This document shows positions 37,500-47,329 of a stretch of DNA of 64,000 bases, piece by piece; positions within the stretch are counted from its first letter, which is position 1; each line of letters begins with the position of its first letter. The notes under the pieces were generated by a model that saw only the letters and a program-made list of their open reading frames with translations, was not told the origin of the DNA and did no database searches. Origin of the DNA: Bacillota bacterium (GTDB lineage Bacteria; Bacillota; Clostridia; Peptostreptococcales; Acidaminobacteraceae); NCBI GenBank assembly GCA_020161295.1, contig JAIUOA010000001.1, positions 186,001-250,000 on the forward strand, in the 5' to 3' direction. The translations under genes and the position numbers were made by a program.

Positions 37500-38879
37500 C
37501 TAGAAGCCGATCGCTACGATTTCGCCTCGATCTTTGGTAATAATCGTATGGGTCATCTCATATTTTACATAATAACTGGTACTACCGATTTTGACGCGCG
37601 TTCCTGGATAAATCGTGCGCGCTTTCAATTGCGCACCTCTGATATTGTTAACCAGTTCATTTAACATTTTTAGGCGCATACGTTTTTCATTTAACTGTTC
37701 ATCCAGCTCTGTGAAGCTCACGCCGTATTTGTTTAACATGAACAAGGAACGCTCATCCTCTGGATTTTGAGAAACTTTTACCTTGAGCAGTTTAATGGAC
37801 TTGTCGAGCTTGTCGTGCATTTCCATCTTCTCTTTAACCTCAGTCGTTAACGCCTTTAACTCCTCGATTACTTCAATATCGACCCCAAGCTTGATTGACG
37901 TGATGATTCCCATCTCTGAACCCACGACATTAGCCTCGATATCGCTTTTACTGGTAATATCGCCGCCGACGATTAATCCCTTTTTTCCTTTTACTGTGAT
38001 TTTTCCATCAGACTTGACGATGCTATTCATGATGGCACCTGTTTCTATATCCCCCCTGGAGAAAACAGTTGCGCTATTGATGAAGTTGCTGGTCAAATTA
38101 CCTTCGCAATAGATATTTGCATTATCATGACCTTGAATGCCTCTAGAAATCACTAAGCTCCCGTTGGTTCTAAGTGTTGCCCCTTCTACGACGCCATTGA
38201 TCACCAAATCGCCATCACATTCGATGGAATAACCACTGGTGACGTTGCCGTTGATAATAACCTGACCTTGAAAGTTGATATTGCCCGTTTCTACACCGAC
38301 ATCACCCTTAATTTCCAACATTTGAATAACTGAAATTTTATCATTATCAAAAAGAATCGTGCCATCTACCTCTGCGATCGCTTGAAGGCCATCAGCAGAG
38401 AGACGCATATTTTTACCGATTTTAAAAACAGCTTCTTTACCATCTTTAGCCCTGATGACTTTTCCTGTCACAGTCGTTCCATTTTTTCCTTTAGTGGCAG
38501 GCGTTTTAATGGCGAGCACATCGCCTGCCTTAACCGCTTCAACAAACCCCATGTTTTTAAAGTCGACGCGACCATCTTCAAGAAGCTGTGGCTTAGCCCG
38601 GTGCTCCTTACTGACAGTGAAATCAATTTTCGCATCTAAGCCGTTCTCATGTGGTAGTCCCTCAGCAATCAACTCATTAAACACCGTTTTTGAATTTTTG
38701 CATACTTCTTCGATGATATTGTATTTTAAACCAAAGATAATATTTTTGTCTTTAAGCAATTTAATAATCTCTTCAGACTTGACACTAGCATTTGAATTAA
38801 ATTCTATTGATAGATAGGCTTTGTAGTAGTCATCTGATATTTTTACTGCGATATCAAATTTTCCTTTTTCTTCGCTCAT
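37500..38879 (-). CDS. fapA: FapA-family protein (DUF342)
   Basis: A 459-aa DUF342 protein. The first 180 residues or so form the N-terminal alpha/beta domain, the middle (about 185-320) is a glycine-rich parallel beta-helix with repeats such as GDVGVETGNINFQGQV and NGNVTSGYSIECDGDLVING, and a coiled coil (about 330-400) precedes a small C-terminal domain. FapA-type proteins are linked to flagellar assembly or polar localisation in other bacteria; the exact role here is inference. It is the first gene after sigD, with its own sigma-D-like promoter and GGGGG ribosome-binding site. Confidence 0.88.
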   Translation of the reverse strand: MSEEKGKFDIAVKISDDYYKAYLSIEFNSNASVKSEEIIKLLKDKNIIFGLKYNIIEEVCKNSKTVFNELIAEGLPHENGLDAKIDFTVSKEHRAKPQLLEDGRVDFKNMGFVEAVKAGDVLAIKTPATKGKNGTTVTGKVIRAKDGKEAVFKIGKNMRLSADGLQAIAEVDGTILFDNDKISVIQMLEIKGDVGVETGNINFQGQVIINGNVTSGYSIECDGDLVINGVVEGATLRTNGSLVISRGIQGHDNANIYCEGNLTSNFINSATVFSRGDIETGAIMNSIVKSDGKITVKGKKGLIVGGDITSKSDIEANVVGSEMGIITSIKLGVDIEVIEELKALTTEVKEKMEMHDKLDKSIKLLKVKVSQNPEDERSLFMLNKYGVSFTELDEQLNEKRMRLKMLNELVNNIRGAQLKARTIYPGTRVKIGSTSYYVKYEMTHTIITKDRGEIVAIGF

Positions 38880-38932
38880 TACATCCCCCTTACATCATCA
38901 CAAAAACGATCAAACAGCATATCTTATTATAA

Positions 38933-38959
38933 TTATCGGCATTTCACGTCACTTATATA
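38933..38959 (-). promoter_or_regulatory. Sigma-D (sigma-28) type promoter of fapA
   Basis: On the minus strand GCCGATAA (38933-38940) is preceded after 15 bases by TATA (38956-38959). The flagellar sigma consensus is TAAA-N15-GCCGATAT in Bacillus and TAAAGTTT-N11-GCCGATAA in E. coli. The -10 match is complete and the -35 is 3 of 4. Confidence 0.65.
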
Positions 38960-39000
38960 ACAGAATTATAACATATTTTACAACATAACTAAAATAGTTA

Positions 39001-39043
39001 TAAAAACAAAACACATCGAAGGCCTTTCTAGGCTATAGATGTG
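39001..39043 (-). terminator. Terminator of the flagellar/chemotaxis operon
   Basis: A 13-bp stem with two mismatches and one G-T pair (39012-39024 with 39031-39043, 6-base loop) is followed on the minus strand by TTTTGTTTTTA. It begins 2 bases past the sigD stop codon. Confidence 0.85.
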
Positions 39044-39044
39044 C

Positions 39045-39776
39045 TTAGTATAAGTCGTTTAGTGCAATTTTAAGTTTGGCGATCGCATTCGTATGAATCT
39101 GGGAGACCCTCGATTCAGAAATTTCAAGTATAAAGGCAATTTCTTTATACGTAAGCTCAGAATAATAATAAAGCTGCATTACTTTCTTTTCTTTTTCAGG
39201 TAAATGCTCAATGGTCTCCGCAAGGATTCGTTTGACTTCCCTATCGGCGTACTGCGCTTCAGGTTGAAACTCGATGGACTCGGACGGCACATCAAAATTA
39301 GAATTATCCTCGAGTTTTTCTTCTAGAGAAACGATGGAGTAAGTGGTTACCTCACCGATCATCTTTGAATACTCTTCCATGGATACTTCGAGTTCAGCGG
39401 CGATATGCTCATCTGTGAGTTCGCTACCATACTGTTTTTGAAGTTTGGCAATCGCTTCTTCGACGCGTTTATATTTTTGCCTAGTACTACGGGGAATCCA
39501 ATCCATGTGTCTAATTTGATCGATAATTGCACCACGAATCCGAATATTGGCATACGTTTCAAACTTAATCTGCTTTTTATGATCAAATTTTTCCACAGCA
39601 TCAATTAGTCCGATGATACCATAGCCTAATAAATCGTCGAATTCAACATGTGCATTATAACTTGAATAAAGTCTTCCCGCGATGATTTTTACGAGGGCTA
39701 CATATTGGACGATTAACGCATCTTTCGCTTCTTTACTGTTATGTTCTTTATATTGAATCCAAAGCTGATCAGTCAT
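39045..39776 (-). CDS. sigD: RNA polymerase sigma factor for flagellar operon, SigD/FliA
   Basis: Sigma-28 family factor that transcribes late flagellar and chemotaxis genes. Region 2 has AGRLYSSYNAHVEFDDLLGYG and IRGAIIDQIRHMDWIPRSTR, and region 4 has LTYKEIAFILEISESRVSQIH near the C-terminus. I choose the ATG at 39776 (AAGGTG 6 bases upstream), giving 243 aa; the open frame begins at a TTG at 39791. It closes the operon after cheD. Two promoters of its own class in this window suggest autoregulation. Confidence 0.96.
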   Translation of the reverse strand: MTDQLWIQYKEHNSKEAKDALIVQYVALVKIIAGRLYSSYNAHVEFDDLLGYGIIGLIDAVEKFDHKKQIKFETYANIRIRGAIIDQIRHMDWIPRSTRQKYKRVEEAIAKLQKQYGSELTDEHIAAELEVSMEEYSKMIGEVTTYSIVSLEEKLEDNSNFDVPSESIEFQPEAQYADREVKRILAETIEHLPEKEKKVMQLYYYSELTYKEIAFILEISESRVSQIHTNAIAKLKIALNDLY

Positions 39777-39792
39777 CGTCAACACCTTCAAT

Positions 39793-40278
39793 TTATACTT
39801 CTTTAATGCCCTTTCCTGCTGTTTTTATGAGCAGTTTCCCATTTTCACTGAAAAATTCAATCGTTCTACCGAAGTTTCCTCCTGTGTCATCAGCCTTTAT
39901 AGGGATACCATATTGCTTCAAAATATCGCGAACCGCTTCAGCATTTCGCTCCCCAATTTTCATCGATTCATTTTGCGATGAAAATGAGAACATCTGCGCG
40001 CCACCTGCTATTTTCGCAGTAAACCGGGATTTTTTAGCTCCCAATTTTTCCATCTGTACGATCAACTCATCGATAGCCGTATCAGCAAACTTGGCCACAT
40101 TCTCATTTTTTCGAATCGCCTTACTGGATGGCAACATGATGTGTGCCATCCCAGTAACGCGTGTCGTCGCATCATATAAACAGATACCCACGCAAGAGCC
40201 AAGACCGAGAGTCGTGAGTGCATCCGGATAAGACACAACTTTTAAATCAGCCATACCAACTTTTATCATGGTGCTCAT
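39793..40278 (-). CDS. cheD: Chemoreceptor glutamine deamidase CheD
   Basis: Deamidates glutamines in methyl-accepting receptors and binds CheC. The catalytic Cys and His are in GLGSCVGICLYD (C at about 29) and GMAHIMLPSS (H at about 46). The 161-aa length is normal. Its ATG overlaps the cheC stop by 4 bases, so CheC and CheD, which act as a complex in adaptation, are translationally coupled. Confidence 0.97.
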   Translation of the reverse strand: MSTMIKVGMADLKVVSYPDALTTLGLGSCVGICLYDATTRVTGMAHIMLPSSKAIRKNENVAKFADTAIDELIVQMEKLGAKKSRFTAKIAGGAQMFSFSSQNESMKIGERNAEAVRDILKQYGIPIKADDTGGNFGRTIEFFSENGKLLIKTAGKGIKEV

Positions 40279-40892
40279 AGTGTCACTCCCAGACTTCCAA
40301 GTAGAATCTCATATGAGTCTAAGTCCGGGATCAGGAAAAAGTAACCATCGACACTTTTTGCCTCTAGGACTTCGATAAACTCATTCTGAATAATCAATAC
40401 ATTGTCGCTCACCTGTCCAAAATGAATTGCAGGGACACTTAAAATAGCTCCTGCCATATCAATTGCTAGCGCCGGAATCGAAATCTTGATTTTTAAATTT
40501 GTGAGACCTGAAAGTGATGCTATATAGGAGCCTGCGAGAATATTACCGATTTCCTTGAGTGCGGAAACGGTAAATTCATCAAATTCGGCATTCTCACGAG
40601 GCATCAATAAATCCACTAAATTAAACGCAGATGTTTGATCCAGAACAAACATTATACTTCCAGTCATATCGCCTTCAATTTTGAAAAAAATACCACAAAC
40701 AACTTGCTCAGGTCCTCCGAGCAAGTCAGGAACTTGATCAAAATCAAGCAACTTAACGACAGGCACTTTCATATCGACTTTTTTGTCGATCATTTTTGCG
40801 AGTGAAGTTGCCGCATTACCTGCGCCAATATTTCCTATCTCCCTAAGAACATCAAGTACAATATTGTTCATGCTGTCAAACTGAATTCCCAT
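40275..40892 (-). CDS. cheC: CheY-P phosphatase CheC
   Basis: Dephosphorylates CheY-P, stimulated by CheD. Two phosphatase motifs (E-x3-N type) are present, EIGNIGAGNAATSLAK near residue 17 and EIGNILAGSYIASLSG near 115, as in full CheC. The 205-aa length is normal. It follows cheW by 10 bases. Confidence 0.96.
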   Translation of the reverse strand: MGIQFDSMNNIVLDVLREIGNIGAGNAATSLAKMIDKKVDMKVPVVKLLDFDQVPDLLGGPEQVVCGIFFKIEGDMTGSIMFVLDQTSAFNLVDLLMPRENAEFDEFTVSALKEIGNILAGSYIASLSGLTNLKIKISIPALAIDMAGAILSVPAIHFGQVSDNVLIIQNEFIEVLEAKSVDGYFFLIPDLDSYEILLGSLGVTL

Positions 40893-40901
40893 GTGTTACT
40901 C

Positions 40902-41339
40902 CTATTCAACGTGCTCAATATTGAGCACCTTATGCAAGTCGATGAGCATGATGATTCTGCCATTTTTCTTGCCGATATTTTTGATAAATTCGTTATTAAA
41001 CTCTCTTCTTACATTAGGTGCAGCATCAATATCGTCCTCTGAAATTTGAAGCACTTCAGAAGATGAATCCACCAGCATGCCGATTTTATTATCCTCTAAG
41101 TTTACGATGATGATGCGTGATTCATCCGTGGTCGTACGCTTTTCTAAACCAAATCGCGCACGTAAATCCACCACTGGTACGATTATTCCGCGTAAATTGA
41201 TGACGCCTTTAACATAATTTAAAGTATATGGAATACGTGTGATGGGTAGTACCTTTTCAATGTTTTCAACATTTTGTATGTTGATGCCATAATACTCTTG
41301 ATTAAGGCGGAATGTTACAAACTCTCTCATATCACTCAT
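40902..41339 (-). CDS. cheW: Chemotaxis coupling protein CheW
   Basis: Scaffold that links receptors to CheA. The 145-aa protein is a single CheW domain: REFVTFRLNQEYYGINI at the start, the interface segment GVINLRGIIVPVVDLRARF, and DSSSEVLQI. It sits between cheA and cheC, the usual Firmicute order. Confidence 0.97.
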   Translation of the reverse strand: MSDMREFVTFRLNQEYYGINIQNVENIEKVLPITRIPYTLNYVKGVINLRGIIVPVVDLRARFGLEKRTTTDESRIIIVNLEDNKIGMLVDSSSEVLQISEDDIDAAPNVRREFNNEFIKNIGKKNGRIIMLIDLHKVLNIEHVE

Positions 41340-41354
41340 CTTGCCACCTCTTTG

Positions 41355-43442
41355 TTAGAATAATTGGTTTGGATCGACGATTAATGCCACGGAACCATTT
41401 CCGAGTATAGTCGCTCCAGCGATTGCTTTAATACCAGTTAAGTACTTGCCAAGTGACTTGATGACGATTTCTTGTTGACCGATTAAGCTGTCAACTACCA
41501 AACCTGCTTCGACATCCCCCTTCTTAACGATGACGACGATTAATTCGTCAAGCGTCTCAGGTGCGTATTCAATCTCTAAAACGTCCTTCATGCGGATAAT
41601 TGGAAGCGTTTTATTTCGATAAAGTACCACTTCTTGATCCTGAACCATAGTGATTTTGCTCGTTTCAATCGTGGTGATTTCTTTAATGTTATTTAATGGA
41701 ATCGCAAATTTTTCTTCATTCAAGTTGACCATCAACGCTTGGATGATTGCTAATGTGAGTGGTAATCTGATGATAAACTTGCTTCCTTGACCTAAAATAG
41801 AAACCACTTCTACTGTACCGTTGATGGCTTCAATTTTAGATTTAACCACATCCAGTCCGACGCCGCGTCCTGATAAATCAGTCACTTTATCCACTGTACT
41901 GAAACCAGCTCTAAACAATAAATTGATCAAGTCTTTATCAGACATGAGGTCAGCCTCTTCCTTGCTGACGATCTTCTTCTCAACTGCTTTGCGCTTGATA
42001 ATTTCAGGATTGATGCCTTTACCGTCATCCTCAACTTCGATTACGACTGTATTGCCGTCTGGATAAGCGCGTAGTGCAACGAATCCAGTTTCATCCTTTC
42101 CAGCTTTCATACGATCAGCTGGCGACTCAATACCGTGATCCAATGAATTTCTAATAAGGTGAATTAATGGATCGCCTATTTCATCGATAACCGTTCTATC
42201 CACTTCCGTTTCTTCTCCGGACATAAATAATCGAATATTCTTACCCAATTCCTTAGATAAGTCTCTCACCAGTCTAGGGAAACGGTTAAACGTACGCTCC
42301 ACAGGAACCATTCTGACTTTCATGACAGCATCATGCAAGCTCGTCGTGATTCTTTCGAGGTATTCGATGGCTTCATTCATATTATTTTTACTGCCTTGAT
42401 CATTTGAACGGTGGTTGGTTGTGTCCAAATCTTCAAGACGGGTTTTAATGATAATTAACTCACTGACCAGGTTCATCAGGTTATCCAAACGACCGATTTC
42501 TACACGAACAGTTTTTGAGGTCTTTCCTTTATCACCTTTGCTTTGGCTTTCTTCTTTCGCCTTAACATCAGTCTCTTTAGACTCGATGTGATTGAGATCA
42601 ATTTCCACATCTTCTTTCTTCTCTTCAATGGCCATTTCACTCTCGTTCAATGTTCTAACATAGACAGAAGCAATTTCAGAAATACGCATCAGCTCCGTTT
42701 GAATATAATGCTCATCAAGCTTAGAAAAATAGAGAATTTCAAACGATTCATCAAATCGCTCGTCTTCAATCTCTTCAGCAAGCGGATAGGATTTTAAAAT
42801 CTCACCAAAACGCTCTAACGTATTAAATACGATAAAGGCACGCGCAGCCTTAAGCATGCAACCCGCATCTACCGTCACTTTAATCAAGTAGGATTTCACG
42901 CCGAGTTCCACCGCTTTATTGATGATGCTATCAATGTCATTAAGCTGAATGTGGAAATCCACATCGCCAGCTTCAACCTTTTCTGCTTTTGGCGATTCTT
43001 CCTTTATGGTTTTCTTTGCTTCACTTTTCTTCGAGGTTGTTCCAGCGGTTCCTTTATTTTCTGCGATAATCGTCAGTTTTTTTACGAGTTCAGAAGAATC
43101 CAGATCGCCTTCTTTTCCTGTTTTTTCTAAGTTGTCAATGTATTCTTCCAGCGCGTCGAAGCATTCAAACAAAATATCGACGATCGTGCTATCCACTTTT
43201 AGGTTGCCGTTACGAACCAAATCCAAAACGTTCTCCATCTTATGCGTAAGATCTGCTACTTTAGTGAATCCCATCGTACCTGACATGCCTTTAATTGTAT
43301 GTGCGATTCGGAAAATTTCACCCAAATGTGAAAGGTTATCGACGTCACCCTCAAGGATCAAAAGAATCTCATTCATCGTTTGCAAATGTTCTTTTGATTC
43401 ATCGATAAATATTTCTAAATATTGACTCATATCCATATGCAT
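41355..43442 (-). CDS. cheA: Chemotaxis histidine kinase CheA
   Basis: Autophosphorylates at H48 in the Hpt domain (IFRIAHTIKGMSGTMGF) and passes phosphate to CheY and CheB. A P2 docking domain, the dimerisation region, the ATPase with LIHLIRNSLDHG, VEDDGKGI and GRGVGLDVV, and a C-terminal CheW-like P5 domain complete its 695 aa. The ATG overlaps the cheB stop by one base; a second ATG two codons on has better spacing to GGAGG. All five domains seem intact. Confidence 0.98.
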   Translation of the reverse strand: MHMDMSQYLEIFIDESKEHLQTMNEILLILEGDVDNLSHLGEIFRIAHTIKGMSGTMGFTKVADLTHKMENVLDLVRNGNLKVDSTIVDILFECFDALEEYIDNLEKTGKEGDLDSSELVKKLTIIAENKGTAGTTSKKSEAKKTIKEESPKAEKVEAGDVDFHIQLNDIDSIINKAVELGVKSYLIKVTVDAGCMLKAARAFIVFNTLERFGEILKSYPLAEEIEDERFDESFEILYFSKLDEHYIQTELMRISEIASVYVRTLNESEMAIEEKKEDVEIDLNHIESKETDVKAKEESQSKGDKGKTSKTVRVEIGRLDNLMNLVSELIIIKTRLEDLDTTNHRSNDQGSKNNMNEAIEYLERITTSLHDAVMKVRMVPVERTFNRFPRLVRDLSKELGKNIRLFMSGEETEVDRTVIDEIGDPLIHLIRNSLDHGIESPADRMKAGKDETGFVALRAYPDGNTVVIEVEDDGKGINPEIIKRKAVEKKIVSKEEADLMSDKDLINLLFRAGFSTVDKVTDLSGRGVGLDVVKSKIEAINGTVEVVSILGQGSKFIIRLPLTLAIIQALMVNLNEEKFAIPLNNIKEITTIETSKITMVQDQEVVLYRNKTLPIIRMKDVLEIEYAPETLDELIVVIVKKGDVEAGLVVDSLIGQQEIVIKSLGKYLTGIKAIAGATILGNGSVALIVDPNQLF

Positions 43443-44512
43443 TACACCTCCATGGCTTTTACTATTTCATTTGCAATATTGTTGAGACTGACTACCTTAT
43501 CAACGACACCAAGCTTAATGGTCGATTTTGGCATGCCGAATACCACACAACTTTCTTCATCCTGTGCAATGACGAATCCCTTGTTTGCTTTGACTTTACT
43601 AAGTCCGTCAGCACCATCTGCACCCATTCCTGTCATGATGACCCCTATTACATTTCGGTCATTCAGTTCGACGATGGAATACATCAATGCATCTACTGAA
43701 GGTTTATGTCCACTTACACGTTCACCATTATCTAATTTTAACACAAATTGACCTGCTTGTTTAGTCACTTTTATGTGGCTATCTCCTGGTGCTAAATATG
43801 CGACTCCAGCGACGATGACATCGCCATCCTCCGCTTCTTTCACTCGGATTTGGCTCATGCTATCGAGTCGTTCTGCAAGCGATTTGGTGAAGCCAGGAGG
43901 CATATGCTGTACGATCAGGATACCAGCGTCGATATCACTTGGTAAAAAGGGAATTACGTCTTGTAATGCACGTGGTCCGCCAGTGGACGTGCCGATGGCG
44001 ATCAACTTTTTAAATTTAGTTCTTCCTGCAGCCATTTTGGCCTTAGGCAAATCCTCTTTTACAACCGATACGACTGGTCGTGGTTGCCTATTCATGACCA
44101 AAGGCTTATTCACTTTAGTCCGACTGGCGATTCGAATTTTTGAAAGTAGCTCTTCGCGCACCTCTGGCGTCGATACCTTAATTAACGACGTCGGTTTGGT
44201 AATGAAGTCAAACGCACCATAATCCAGCGCTTTTAACGTTTCAACTGCGCCGTTGGTCGTTAAACTGCTGAGCATGATTACTGGTATCGGACTGACTTCC
44301 ATGATTTGCTTAAGTGCTGCCAGACCGTCCATCTTCGGCATTTCAACATCCATGGTCACTACATCCGGTTTGGTGCTCACAATCATTTGCAGCGCTTCCT
44401 CACCATTTTTTGCGACGCCTACCACTTCCATATTCGGATCACTTGTAATCATATCTGCGATGACCTTCCGCATAAATGCAGAATCATCAACCACTAGAAC
44501 TTTAATTTTCAT
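43442..44512 (-). CDS. cheB: Protein-glutamate methylesterase/glutaminase CheB
   Basis: Receptor demethylase activated by phosphorylation. The receiver domain has the phosphorylation site D55 in TMDVEMPKMDG, and the C-terminal esterase has the catalytic serine in IGTSTGGPRALQ, the histidine in QHMPPGFTKSLAERL and aspartate in TGMGADGADGL. I use the ATG at 44512, which overlaps the upstream stop (TGATG) and has AAGGG 9 bases upstream; a GTG one codon earlier is possible. No cheR is in the window. Confidence 0.97.
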   Translation of the reverse strand: MKIKVLVVDDSAFMRKVIADMITSDPNMEVVGVAKNGEEALQMIVSTKPDVVTMDVEMPKMDGLAALKQIMEVSPIPVIMLSSLTTNGAVETLKALDYGAFDFITKPTSLIKVSTPEVREELLSKIRIASRTKVNKPLVMNRQPRPVVSVVKEDLPKAKMAAGRTKFKKLIAIGTSTGGPRALQDVIPFLPSDIDAGILIVQHMPPGFTKSLAERLDSMSQIRVKEAEDGDVIVAGVAYLAPGDSHIKVTKQAGQFVLKLDNGERVSGHKPSVDALMYSIVELNDRNVIGVIMTGMGADGADGLSKVKANKGFVIAQDEESCVVFGMPKSTIKLGVVDKVVSLNNIANEIVKAMEV

Positions 44513-45246
44513 CACATCAAACCCTTTTTAATTAGATTTCTTTCAACCTCAAAAACATAAGCGACAATCTTTGACTGTGTATTTGCATCGAGTTCTAGGA
44601 ATTTAATACCCACTTCATAGCGATTCACATCTTTTTTATCTATTCTAGTGATTTCGCCTTTAAATTTTACATAAGAATCGCTGATTTTAAACTCACCTTC
44701 TAGAAAATCACCCATTTCGTAGCTTTGGCTCGTAACGACTCTTATGCCGCCTCCACTTAAATCCAACGTAGAAAAAGGGGTCTTTATCTCAGTGTACTCA
44801 TCAACGATAAACTCGGCATCGGTTTTATATTTTTTGAGCATCCTTTCGCGTATGGCGTTTTTTTCATCATCCGTTAGCTGCTTATAATCGATAAAATGAC
44901 CGTCAGACATAAAATTTACACGATAGAATTTCCTTCGCTGTACCCGCTTGATATCCGACTCGAGTTGAATTAATATACTCGGCAGATTATCATACTTGAT
45001 TCGGTCTATCAGTATTCCCTTAAAGAGAAACATGCCAGAATTCTCTATATAGAATCTGAAGTAATAGGTATAGCTTTTTTCTAAGGGATACAAGTTGCCC
45101 TCATGAATCGGATTTGATAAAACGATTCTTAAATCACTGGTCACTTCATATACAAATGCCTTTAATGTCAATGATTGATTATTATTCAAAAATATCATGA
45201 TATCAATTTCATCTGCAATATTGAGATACTTGGTGAATCCCTCCAT
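44512..45246 (-). CDS. YcgR-like PilZ-domain flagellar brake protein
   Basis: A 244-aa protein with an N-terminal YcgR-type domain (about 1-100) and a PilZ domain. The cyclic-di-GMP-binding residues appear as RVQRRKFYR (102-109) and the D-x-S-x-x-G part as DLSGGG (162-167). Between them are about 50 residues, including a charged insertion (about 118-150), longer than in the classic PilZ fold. YcgR slows flagellar rotation when cyclic-di-GMP is high. Its place between flhG and cheB fits this role. Confidence 0.88.
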   Translation of the reverse strand: MEGFTKYLNIADEIDIMIFLNNNQSLTLKAFVYEVTSDLRIVLSNPIHEGNLYPLEKSYTYYFRFYIENSGMFLFKGILIDRIKYDNLPSILIQLESDIKRVQRRKFYRVNFMSDGHFIDYKQLTDDEKNAIRERMLKKYKTDAEFIVDEYTEIKTPFSTLDLSGGGIRVVTSQSYEMGDFLEGEFKISDSYVKFKGEITRIDKKDVNRYEVGIKFLELDANTQSKIVAYVFEVERNLIKKGLM

Positions 45247-45263
45247 AACGCTCCCTCAGGTCT

Positions 45264-46118
45264 TCAAATCTTATTCATCAACTTGTTGATAAAAGCTTTG
45301 AAACTATGATTACTTTTTGCATAGCGATGATTGTTCTCCAGGTTATACGCGATATTTTCGATTCCTTTGCTGGCAATCGCCCTCGGATAAGCTTCTAATA
45401 GCGGAATTTGCTTTCTTACTGCACGCTTTAAATTGTTATCCTCGAATATATACCCCAAATTTTCCAGTTCCCTACTCAGGAATTTTGATACCGCTTGCTC
45501 TAATTTGTTAAAAACCTCATCGCCTTCTTCGTTGTTTTCAATTCGGTTGATGATGAGTTTAATTTTCTTTTGGTCATCTTTGATAATGTTTTTTATTAGC
45601 GCATAAGCATCCGTAATAGAAGTAGGATCAGGTGTAATCACTAAAATGACATCCGATGCCGCATCGACGAAAGATAATACTGACTTGCTAAGTCCAGCGC
45701 CTGTATCGATAAGGATGTAATCAGATATGGTATTGAAATAGCTCAGCGTATGTATGAGCTTTTCAAGTTCATTTTGATCGAGATCGATCAGGTCCATAAT
45801 GCCGGAACCACCTGAGATGATGTTGATGTCATAAGGTCCCTTGACAATAATGTCCTGTACTTCCGACTCGCCTTTAATGACATTGGACAAATTATACTTC
45901 GTAACAATGCCGAAAAGGACATCCACATTAGCAAGACCAAGGTCTGCGTCGATGATCGTCACTTTCTTCCCCAGCTTAGCTAGGGCAATTCCCAGATTGA
46001 CAGTGAAATTCGTCTTGCCGACGCCACCTTTACCGCTGGAAACAGTTATGATTCTGGCATCAGGCCCTTCGACCTGTGCATCGCCAATTATATCTCTTAA
46101 ACGTTGTGCTTGATCCAT
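45264..46118 (-). CDS. flhG: MinD-like ATPase FlhG (YlxH)
   Basis: Deviant-Walker ATPase that, with the GTPase FlhF, sets flagellum number and position. The P-loop SSGKGGVGKTN is at about 27-37, then DADLGLANVDVLFG and DTGAGLSKSVLSF. The N-terminal extension QAQRLRDII resembles the segment that activates FlhF GTPase. I use the ATG at 46118 with GGGGG 7 bases upstream. It follows flhF by 12-15 bases. Length 284 aa. Confidence 0.95.
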   Translation of the reverse strand: MDQAQRLRDIIGDAQVEGPDARIITVSSGKGGVGKTNFTVNLGIALAKLGKKVTIIDADLGLANVDVLFGIVTKYNLSNVIKGESEVQDIIVKGPYDINIISGGSGIMDLIDLDQNELEKLIHTLSYFNTISDYILIDTGAGLSKSVLSFVDAASDVILVITPDPTSITDAYALIKNIIKDDQKKIKLIINRIENNEEGDEVFNKLEQAVSKFLSRELENLGYIFEDNNLKRAVRKQIPLLEAYPRAIASKGIENIAYNLENNHRYAKSNHSFKAFINKLMNKI

Positions 46119-46132
46119 CACAATTCCCCCGG

Positions 46133-47329
46133 CTATTTCAGTTGTTCAAAGATATACTGCATAATTCTTTCTTTATCGGCAACCTCGATGTCATCAGGAA
46201 CACTCTGGCCGATAGTGAAGTAAGAAAGTGGTTTACCCGTTAACACGCGCATGTTTAAGATGTTCCCAAAGGAGGTCGCCTCATCGAGTTTCGTAAAGAG
46301 CAAACGGAAATCCTTGAGGAATGAATAGGACTCGATTATGCTTTTAAGGTCCTTAAAACTAGTGGTCATGCTAAGCACTAAGAATACTTTCACGTCTCGA
46401 ATCGAACGCGTCAGCTCATCATAATCCGATTTAAGTTCCTTGCTTTTATGGCTTCTTCCAGCTGTATCGATGAGAATATAGTCTTTATCCTTAAACTTGT
46501 TTAAAGCCTCGACTAATTCGTCTGCTTCATACACGACTTCCAGTGGAATCCCTAAAATTTCACTATAGGTTTTAAGCTGCTCCACAGCCGCAATTCTGTA
46601 AGTGTCTGCCGTAATAAGCCCGATTTTTTTGTTTTCCACGAGCGCTAACCGTGCCGCTATTTTTGCTAGTGTGGTGGTTTTGCCCACGCCCGTCGGGCCT
46701 AAAAACATATACGTAGTAGGCTTCGTCGCCACATCGGTATCGATGGTCTTAATATCCCCTAAATACTCACGCGCAATCACTTTCATGGCATTGATGATCG
46801 TCTCGTGGTTCTTTTCATTAATATTAATCTGTCTTTGGACGATTTCCATGATTTTTTTCGCGATGGATTCTTGGATATCCAGACCTTTTAGAAGCTCAAC
46901 ATATTTATCCTCAGGTGTCTGTGTGGGTACATTTGGGGTAATATTCTCGATCCGTTCCACTTTTTTTATTAGGCTCGTTACCATTTGCTTGAGCTCTTGT
47001 ATCTCGTGATTCGATTCTTGAATATTTTTCATCACCTCGAGATTTTGACCATTAGCAGGCTGGCTGGTAATCGGTTGATAGGCCGGTGTTTGAACCACTG
47101 GCTGAGCAGGCTGAATCGCAGGTTCAGGTTGAACCACTTTCTTAGGTGGTGTGGTTATCGGCTCATCCACCGCAGCGACCACCTCCAAAAGGGGCTTTTT
47201 AAAAAATCGAAATAAACCACCGGTCTTAATTTTACGGGTATTTAAGATAACCGCATCGATACCGAGCTCGCTTTTAATTTTGACCATAGCTTCATTCATG
47301 TCGTTGACAATATAGCGTTTTACTTTCAT
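46133..47329 (-). CDS. flhF: Flagellar biosynthesis GTPase FlhF
   Basis: SRP-type GTPase involved in flagellar placement. The basic N-terminal B domain (1-50) is followed by a proline/glutamine-rich linker (about 58-95), a helical N domain, and the G domain with P-loop [10 protein letters not shown] at 211-220, [12 protein letters not shown], and [10 protein letters not shown] near the end. The 398-aa length is normal. It overlaps flhA by 4 bases. Confidence 0.97.
   Translation of the reverse strand: MKVKRYIVNDMNEAMVKIKSELGIDAVILNTRKIKTGGLFRFFKKPLLEVVAAVDEPITTPPKKVVQPEPAIQPAQPVVQTPAYQPITSQPANGQNLEVMKNIQESNHEIQELKQMVTSLIKKVERIENITPNVPTQTPEDKYVELLKGLDIQESIAKKIMEIVQRQININEKNHETIINAMKVIAREYLGDIKTIDTDVATKPTTYMFLGPTGVGKTTTLAKIAARLALVENKKIGLITADTYRIAAVEQLKTYSEILGIPLEVVYEADELVEALNKFKDKDYILIDTAGRSHKSKELKSDYDELTRSIRDVKVFLVLSMTTSFKDLKSIIESYSFLKDFRLLFTKLDEATSFGNILNMRVLTGKPLSYFTIGQSVPDDIEVADKERIMQYIFEQLK

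Noticed and set aside
46165..46185. GCCGATAA string inside flhF, resembling a sigma-D -10
   Set aside because: No TAAA-like element at 14-16 bases upstream and it lies within conserved coding sequence.
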